Shown here: positions 56,771 through 64,000 of the stretch, in pieces
How positions within the stretch are numbered: the stretch's first letter is position 1
Layout: each line of letters begins with the position of its first letter
DNA from: Spirometra erinaceieuropaei
Taxonomy: Eukaryota; Platyhelminthes; Cestoda; Diphyllobothriidea; Diphyllobothriidae
Assembly: GCA_902702965.1 (NCBI GenBank)
Contig: CACRXP010000067.1
Span: forward strand, 459,966-523,965
Reading direction: 5' to 3'
DNA length: 64,000 nt
The notes under the pieces: generated by a model
What the model was told of the DNA's origin: nothing
Database searches by the model: none
Seen by the model: the letters and a program-made list of their open reading frames with translations, nothing else
Program-made: the position numbers and the translations under genes

Positions 56771-59700
56771 TTATAACGAATGATATAAATTCCGTCGTTC
56801 AGCCTTGCGGCTTTGCCTGCCGCTCAGACATTTAACAGAAAGTGAAATATGATAATTACATACAAATAATTGGTACATTCATTTATAAGTAATGGTTAAT
56901 TAATGGCTTAACTGAATACATGTCACCGAGGAGGAAACTGCTATGCCGCACGTAGCATGCTTAAACATGAAATGGACTTTCTGATGTCCTCGATACCACA
57001 TGAAATGTTTGCTTAAGCGACCCTGATTAAGGATTTAATAATGAAATGTCTACATTTACTGTGTCTTACGTTTTCGCACCACTTTAAATAAATCAGTAGA
57101 TCTGACAGTCTATTCGGAAATGCATTGATTATTTTCAGGTGGTACCTAAAACAATGAAACCTACAGATATCAGCTTTGTAATTGCAGGCCGTAAGTAGAC
57201 CCGAGTACATTATGAGCAGGAATAGTTTAAAAGCTCCCAGAGAAAACATTCGTCAGTCTAATGCGGGAACTGCTTAGGGAGATGTGACCATGGCCTTATA
57301 TGACAAGGGTATTGGCCAACGCACAGGAGGCATAGTTATCATTTTGGCACAGCCTCTGATTGGCGGACCGCGTTTGTCTGAGCAAAACGTGAATCCGGGG
57401 TGCTTTTGTAACTTTTCGCCTCAGGCGAGGTGCTTAATTCATCCGTCGCGTTCAGGATTACCGAAACTAGTCATCCGTATGCAGGCCATCGTCTGGCATT
57501 CTCATGAACACATGGCAAAATGCATGATTTTCAGTATTATTACCAGAACTGACTTTTTGACAATATGTCAGCGAGCAGACAAAAGCTGCCTCTAATGAAG
57601 TAAAAGGTGACATAGTGTGCGGTTTAGTAACCACATTTGATACACTGTATCAACCAACGTACTAGTAGCATATATCTGTGCAACGGAATGCTTTACAGTA
57701 CAAAGAGCAGCTGATATGTACACTGGTTTACTTCACCAGCGAATTCTGACAAACACTGTACATCCAACCTTCTCAGTTTGCGCATGACCAAATAGAATCG
57801 GAAATTCCAATGAATATTTGTGGTTTTTCATACCAATAAGCTACGCATTATGTGCAGAAAGCAAATAACTTTGTAGTTTGGGTAATCATTTCAAGAGTAT
57901 AAAAATAATTTAAAATAACTATCGGAAGTATTGATTAAACTTAAGTAAAAAATCCTTGTGTTTGCAAACACATCTATGAGGGTAAAGGCTTGAAATCATG
58001 ATACGTCATACATATTGCATGTCCACTGGAATCATAACCTGCGTGTATGAAGTTTAATAAAGCCTCTTGCCATGTACCTTTTTTTGTGAACTATTTTTGA
58101 ATTCGTAAGTTAATCGAAAATAAACGTGAAACCGTCATAATATAATATTAACACAAAACATTATTTTAACACAAGGAGGAAAATAGCGCATTCAAGCGAG
58201 ACCGAAATATCTTGTGATAATCCCTAATCCACCTCCATTTAGGTACTACTTTCTAATCAGAAATGTATTTAACATGTCTTGAGATACACCTTCCACTAAC
58301 TGTGTATTCTAACGTCATTTACATTACACTTTGAGCACAATATCCACAAACACATACATAAACATGCAACATTCCTGAACAGGTGGTCTTCGCTTATCAA
58401 TCAATAAATGTTTGATGGACGTGTTCTGACAAAAGGCATCATGTATATCAGTCTTACTGCAGTTTATTCAGGCAACCGTCTGTATGGTCATAGGCACCGT
58501 TACATGCATGCCCAATTTCAATAAAGATAATTTTATCACAATACTTGAACCTCCCCCCCTTCAAAACATGATGATTTCTACGGCCCAGTCGTACCACACT
58601 GGCCGTTGCCCGAGTTAACAAAGAAAATGGCAGTCAGTTGGAATTTCGGTACCAAATCAGCAAACACTATGGGAAATATTCTACGAATCATACTCATTGT
58701 TTTCTGCTTCCGCGCATGGATGAATAGAAAACCTCAAATCTTTGTCTCCGTCCCAAACAGACATCTCAAATGACAATGATACATCTTAAAATTTGAACGT
58801 CAGCTCTCAGGACGATTTATCTGACAGTTTCAAAAGTCGGTAGTCCCATAATAATCTTCCGTTTGACTGTCTTAAATTTGCAAGATTTATCTTAGAAGGG
58901 GATGCTAAATAAAGAGCGTGGGCATATTTTTCTATATAAGGATCAATTGGACGCAAATTCAAACGCCCGGTCTAGCTTTACTGGGCTATATTTAAGGGCG
59001 GGTTGGACTTCATCAAATGTACCACAGAGCTTGTGCCCCGTACGAACATTACAGTGAAAATCGTTTCTGCTGCTGTAAAAGACGCGACGACCTACCCAGA
59101 AGGCAATGTCAATTCGCTGAAATCTGTTCATCTTCACAGCTTCCTTAACGTCTAGTTTTATTGGTAATACTGTCAGAAAGGCATGCTGATTGACTTTTCT
59201 GTTCATAGTGCTAAATGAGATAACGCTACTGTGTTTTGCATTGGATGCACACATTGATCTTAGTTCTTCGATATAGTGTCATGAAATTAATCATGGTCCC
59301 AATTGTGACAGTCCAAGAACAGTCCATTATAACATGTTGTCAGTGTTTATCATTTCTTCGGGGAAGCTAGAGAGTTTTGCAAAATCTGACGCGCAATATA
59401 TCAAGTCCATTGGTTTAACCCATTGGAGAAATATGACTATGTGGCTATTTAATACGTCAAGCAGAGATTTGTGCACGCATTAAAAACCAATGATTCAAAA
59501 TGCTATGATTTAAATACGAATCTGTAATTGGGAAAAACAGGAGGTATGCAAGTAGTGTCCTAGTTTCCAATAAATCATCAACAGAGAAATATAATTCACT
59601 TGACCCAACTGTGAAAAACTCGGTGCCTCCGTGGGATTTTAAACCATGACAGCATGGGGAGGCTTAAGCACAGCCGAAACTTTAAACATCTGAGCCTGGT

Positions 59701-59846
59701 AGTCATCTGGCGGATTCCATTTGTATTACTTAGGAGATACTGATTGCGCTGGCAGCTTAATGTATCAGATTTGGTGGATTCCAGACGTTTCAGTAGGTTG
59801 TGCGGGTAAACGTGATCCAAATGTGATTGAAGTCGCGTCGTCCGAT
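56771..59846. other. No gene recognised
   Basis: Open frames at 57284-57595 (plus, 103 codons) and 58943-59254 (minus, 103 codons) carry no recognisable motif. AT-rich, unique-looking. Confidence 0.4.
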
Positions 59847-59995
59847 GGGACCTCGTAGCTCAGGTGGTTAGAACGCTGGCTGCGCTGAAGCCTTCCCCTT
59901 ACTTTCGTGGCTGTGGATCCCATCGTAGAGCGCATTTTTTCACCATTGAGTCAAAGTGATTTATTTGAAATCTGCCAAAACACCGTTGATAGATA
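59847..59995 (+). repeat. SINE-B with tRNA-like head
   Basis: The head begins 'gggacctcgtagctcaggtg' (A box 59856-59867, close to TRGCnnAGGnGG) and runs to 'gctgtggatcccat', a decayed B box. The body has 'atttgaaatctgccaaaaca', which matches the SINE-B tail at 47.9 kb. The 3' half cannot close an acceptor stem with the first seven bases, so this is a SINE, not a tRNA gene. RNA polymerase III transcription would start at the head. Confidence 0.68.
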
Positions 59996-60121
59996 AATAT
60001 GCGTTACCAGATCAAGGTTGGCACGAGGAAGTACAAGTAATTTTCGATGTTTGCGCATTTTCAACTTAAAAAAAACTTCATCCCCATCAATGAATTCTAA
60101 ATAAGTTAGAACGGGCTGAGA

Positions 60122-60365
60122 CATGACCTTCGTTAGCTTTACATTTAGAATTTATTTTTGAACTCATCGCCAGAGGTGGCATCAATGCACCTGCTATTCA
60201 TTAAGTGACTATCGCTAAAGCAGCAGATTTGTTATCTGTAGTAGATATACGGTAGAAAGTTGACTGCTACTTATAATCACCGCAGTGCCTCGTGTATGAA
60301 CTAACCGTATCTGATGATGGGCTCGGTAGTGACTTCGAAATATCAAGAGAATAAAAGTCATGATT
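60122..60365. mobile_element. Foldback element F, copy 2
   Basis: Begins 'acatgaccttcgttagc' and ends with the inverse 'gaataaaagtcatg', so the ends are inverted repeats. The right arm has CTGATGA (60311-60317) and GAAA (60337-60340) separated by 'tgggctcggtagtgacttc'. The left arm carries only a weak inverted counterpart ('gaactcatcgcc'). The interior 'gactgctacttataatcacc' and 'gtatgaactaaccgtatc' match copy 1 read on its minus strand. It lies just downstream of the SINE-B. Confidence 0.6.
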
Positions 60366-60755
60366 CGATTATCGCAACTGCTTCATAGAATGCCAGTGGC
60401 GTTATCAAAACCAAATAAGTAATATTGGTAAACTTTTAAACTACGAGGACGTCGTGCATATGCCATATTTACCAATATTTTTGACCTAAACGACACATCT
60501 TTTTTTAAACAAGTCAGGCAGCTCAAACCCATCTTCTATGTGGTCTGTCCGTGATCGTATTCGTGGCAATCCTTTCCAGAGTAGGAGAAAGATGGTTTTT
60601 GAGCATAAGGTGTCGGCGCACACGGGCGGAAATGTCTTGAAAAAGGAACTTCCGATTAATTTGAGAGTTAGGACCACGAAGGAGGCAGACATCACGAAAA
60701 CAGAAACAAATGTAGTCGAAACTCCCGGACAGCAAGCAGTTTTGTAATTGGCGTT
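60366..60755. other. No gene recognised
   Basis: Short spacer with overlapping frames on both strands and no motif; probably flanking DNA of LINE D. Confidence 0.4.
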
Positions 60756-63700
60756 TGCATTTGAGAGAGAGAGGAAATGCGCTTTATTTTGAAATCGTAA
60801 GTTCAAAATTTTCAGCAAAAAAATTGGCTCCATTCACTGTGGGTAGTAAATAAGTTGAGAGATTATTCAACAGTCAAAGAAACGATTATTATGGGGATAG
60901 TTCAAGTCTGAGCTTCTGTATTTCTGTATCTTCGCATGTAAGATAGCGCGCTAGGAATGGCAATACAGAGGCTCGATAAGCCGATGTGCGACAGGGTATA
61001 AGACGGAAGTTGCGGCGCATCGGGCGGAAAGACTTGGCAGCCATAAGATCGGAATGTAGGGGATGGGCAACGTCATCTAGAATTCGACCAGCAAATTGCT
61101 TGACCGCATTGAAGTGTCGTTGTAAGATTGTGTCAACTAAAAAAATATGAGAAACGCCAGCAGCAGTAGAGAGCATGCGAAGGATTCGTTTCAAAATTAA
61201 AAGATCCTTTTTTAACAGAGCAGGAAAAACGACAGGAGAACAGTATAGGATAAGAGGAAGAATGCAGGCATCAATGAATCGCCAGACTAAGGGTTGAGGT
61301 GTGTAGTAGGAACGCAAACGACGAATGTAGTAAAGGAGTTTACGAACTTTAATAAATATGGACTCAATATGGAGGGGAAAAGAAAGATTTGAGGACAAAG
61401 TAACGCCGAGATACCTGAAAGAGGATACCTCATTAGGAAGAATGTCAGAGGAATCAGGGTTAGGAGAGGGCCGCAGTCGAAAAATACACTGAACGGATTT
61501 TTGGTTGTTAATTAGGAGACCATTTTCCTCCGACCACGCTAGGACATGGTTTAGGCTATCCTTTAGAGACCGGAGGTGTGTCTGACTTTTGATAGGGTGT
61601 CCAACAACCACATCGTCAGCATACTTGATCAGAAGACAGTCATTAGGGGACCTGAGATCATCAGTGTGGAGGGAGAAAAGGTGAGGGGATAGAATGGAAC
61701 CTTGAAGAACACCGCAGTCATTGGGAAGGGTCGAAGATTTTCGCTTGCCAGATTGGACAAATTGGGTGCGGAAGCTAAAATAATCGCTCAGCCAAGAGAC
61801 GACCCAGCCTGGAGAGCCACATGCGGAGGTTTTGGAAAGGAGAAGAGGACGCGGGACGGTATTGAAGGCGGAGGAGTAATCAAGAAAAGCGCACGCATAC
61901 TCGCGGCAACCCTTGTCTAATGCTTTTAGAGCAGAGTGGACCACAAGAGCGACAGCATCTAAAGTACTCCGTTTAGCTTTGCATGCAAATTGTAAGGGGT
62001 CGGAAAAACTGGAAGAAAAAGGCTTTATGATATCTAGAGCAACTCTTTCAGCAAGCTTAAGTATTGCAGAGGAGCAGGCAATTGGGCGAAAAGATTTAGG
62101 ACCAAAGTTAGCAGGCTTTTTAGGGATGGGAGTGATTCTCACTGTACGCCAGGCTTCGGGAATCTTGGACTCCATGAAAGAAATATTGATTAGGTGCGTT
62201 AAAATAGGGGCTATCTGAGAACTGCAAGATTTAAGAAGAAAAGGCGAGACACCATCCGGTCCGGCAGCTGTTGATCCACGGACCTTTTTAAGGTGTTTCT
62301 CTACTGTTGCCAAAGACACGGGTTGGAATGCACTCGGTGATAGGGGAATGCCTTCTAAGGGAAGATGGGAGTCATTGTGACTAAATATAAAATTTTTATT
62401 TAGGGAGTCTAAATCTGCATCCACATGCACCAGCGTGTTGCGATGACCAGTGAGACGCTTAAGATTTTTCCAAATCTCAGCTGAGGAAGGGGGGAAAGGG
62501 GGGGAGTAAGAAGAGGAAAAAAGTTGGATGACAAACAGGCTATTTAGCCTGTCAATCTCTGTTTTTATTAAGACGGTAACGTCCTTAAGGTTATCACGTA
62601 AGCCTAGCTTGTAAAGAAGTTCTTTTTTTACGTCTTAACGATTTCAGATAGGAGGAAGAAATTCTATCCGGTCGTACCATAACAGTATCGAAAGGGCAGC
62701 AAATGTCGAAAATTTCCTTTAAAAACGCTGTCAGGTTGGAAGAACAGGATTAAACATTAGAATTTTCAAGGAAAGTGGGGATAGTAAGAGAAATGCAAGT
62801 CTGAAGCACGAGAATGTTTTGGGCGGACGTGTTGCGAACCTTAACCTTTCTCTCAGGCTTGGCAAGCAGTGCACGTTTTGAAGTGGAATAGATTTTTGGA
62901 AGGCACAATAAAGTGGAATGGTCAGAACCTGACAATGGAGCTCTGTTTTTTACGCAAAAAAGCTTGCTATGGTTAGTCAGAATATAATCAAGAGGGGCAT
63001 TTGCGCGAGTATTAAAGGAGACAAGATCATCGAAGCCTAAAAGTGTAAGCGGACGTAAATTCACGCGATTAAAATCGCCGCATAAGAGAGTAAGGTAGTC
63101 GCAGGATAATAAAGCAAATTTTTGTCAGAGGAAGTCGAAAAAACGGGTTAATGCGCCTTCACAGGAAGAAGGGGGAATGTAAATACTAACAAATATGATG
63201 CCTTTAAAATTACTTAACAAACGGGGCATACATAAAACAGCGATTACATCTATTAAATCATCAGAGTAAGAAAAAAGGGACTTACAGTCTCTGCACCAAT
63301 TTTGATTAACGAAAATGGCAACGCCTCCACCTCTGCCACAAGATAAAGATTTTCTATCTGTTCGAAAGCAGTAGAAGGATGGGGGAGTAATAAACTGAGA
63401 ATCAATGTCACTATTAAGCCACGTCTCTTGAAGGCAAACAACTTCAGTTTTGCTGTGTTCTTTTTTCGACAAAAGTAGCTCCAAATCATGGGTTTTGTTG
63501 AAAATAGAACGACAGTTTGTCGACAAGAAGGCAGGAATTGACAATTTGTGATTCGGCTGACGTTTGAATGCGAATTGCTAGCCACAACGGTGTTTTCTCC
63601 GATGCATAGGCCGTTGTTGACGAATATTTGATAAATTCAACACAGAACGATCACAAATACGACATATTGGTCGTAAAGTACAACAGTTTGCATCACGGTC

Positions 63701-63930
63701 GTTCGTAAGTGAAATTGACAATTTAATTCCGTTCAAAAGGGTGCTAGCGTACTGTAGAGACGACCTCATAATCTTAGCTCAGACAAATAAAGGATGCAAA
63801 ACAATTCAAGATATCGAAGTGAAAAGGCACAATAATGTACAATTAGTAAAAATCCACACGTGAATGGAGAGCTACAAAAATGGCGGCTCCGATTCAAAAG
63901 CCCGCCTTTAGACCCAATATAATTTACAAT
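60756..63930 (-). mobile_element. LINE element D (CR1/Rex1-like), best preserved copy
   Basis: A minus-strand non-LTR element: 5' region at about 63930-63770, ORF2 (63769-60889), a short 3' region with AATAAA (60787-60792 on the plus-strand map, read on minus) and a CT-rich end 'cctctctctctc' (60759-60771). No ORF1 is visible within the window. The protein is distinct from elements A, B and C. It has few lesions, so it is the youngest LINE here. Confidence 0.9.
60889..63769 (-). pseudogene. Element D ORF2 (endonuclease-reverse transcriptase)
   Basis: An ATG at 63769 opens the frame, with a cysteine-containing N-terminal piece (CCTLRPICRICDRS). The APE endonuclease follows: LSTNCRSIFNKTHDLELLL, VCLQETWLNSD (catalytic E), RTDRKSLSCGRGGGVAIFV, VSIYIPPSS, LLCGDFNRVNL, PLDYILTNH and SGSDHSTLLC. 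The RT (62430-60889, 513 codons without a stop) has GSTAAGPDGVSPFLLK, FRPIACSSAILKLAE, CAFLDYSSAFNTVPR (catalytic D), GVLQGSILSPHLFSL and IKYADDVVVGH (YADD at 61612-61623), then FRYLGVTLSSNLSF and a C-terminal domain. Lesions: TAG at 63575-63577, TGA at 63122-63124, TAA at 62750-62752 and a frameshift at a run of seven T (62623-62629). All RT catalytic residues remain. Confidence 0.93.
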
Positions 63931-64000
63931 AATAATATTGAACATTTAAACCCTTAATGCATAGCAAGCAGTGGGGTAGACACCCAAATTCTCTTCCCAA
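63931..64000. other. Window end, nothing recognised
   Basis: AT-rich sequence beyond the probable 5' end of element D. Confidence 0.3.

Noticed and set aside
59847..59920. Possible tRNA gene (good A box)
   Set aside because: The B box is broken and no acceptor stem or clean anticodon arm can be formed; the tail repeat shared with 47.9 kb marks it as a SINE.
1..64000. CRISPR arrays, bacterial operons, promoters or riboswitches
   Set aside because: No regularly spaced short repeats and no bacterial gene organisation; the sequence is eukaryotic in character.

Overview
The window looks like gene-poor, repeat-rich nuclear DNA of a metazoan, most likely a flatworm and quite possibly a diphyllobothriid-type tapeworm. 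Base composition is moderately AT-rich. There are no operons, no ribosome-binding-site logic and no dense coding. Nearly everything recognisable is a decayed retrotransposon: CR1/Jockey-like LINEs, an RTE-like LINE, Penelope-like elements (PLEs) with a GIY-YIG endonuclease, and tRNA-derived SINEs. The species guess rests on the style of the element proteins, not on a database search.

Layout. 1-7.2 kb: no convincing gene, one ~240-bp dispersed repeat present twice and a SINE fragment. 7.2-8.0 kb: PLE family 1 fragment (minus). 8.9-10.6 kb: an 825-bp tandem duplication. 12.0-14 kb: a 254-codon open frame overlapping a PLE-type terminal sequence, then a coding-like exon or pseudogene (13.45-13.92 kb, minus). 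15.6 kb: LINE fragment. 18.9-34 kb: a LINE cluster comprising a family B 3' end (minus), a long family A element (19.4-23.9, plus), a family B piece (23.95), element C (24.56-28.98, minus) and the longest family B copy (about 29.8-33.96, plus). 34.7-36.6 kb: PLE family 2 (minus) with related sequences at its two ends. 37.4-41.7 kb: LINE A fragment, SINEs in unusual inverted arrangement and a second PLE family 1 copy. 43.9 kb: a hammerhead-ribozyme-like fold. 44.4-46.8 kb: LINE B and RTE fragments. 46.4-55.5 kb: a block built of direct duplications (about 0.1, 0.24, 0.91 and 2.4 kb). 55.7-56.8 kb: two exon-like open stretches (minus). 59.8-60.4 kb: a SINE beside a foldback element. 60.8-63.9 kb: the best preserved LINE (element D, minus).

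The LINEs would have copied themselves by target-primed reverse transcription (ORF1 RNA-binding protein plus ORF2 endonuclease/reverse transcriptase), and the SINEs presumably borrowed that machinery. PLEs use a reverse transcriptase plus GIY-YIG nuclease and are known as a group to carry hammerhead ribozymes. The most interesting signal is a recurrent CTGATGA...GAAA module, seen at PLE ends, beyond one LINE's ORF2, and in inverted pairs in two ~250-280-bp foldback elements. A separate, better folded hammerhead-like sequence lies at 43.9 kb. No intact host gene could be demonstrated.
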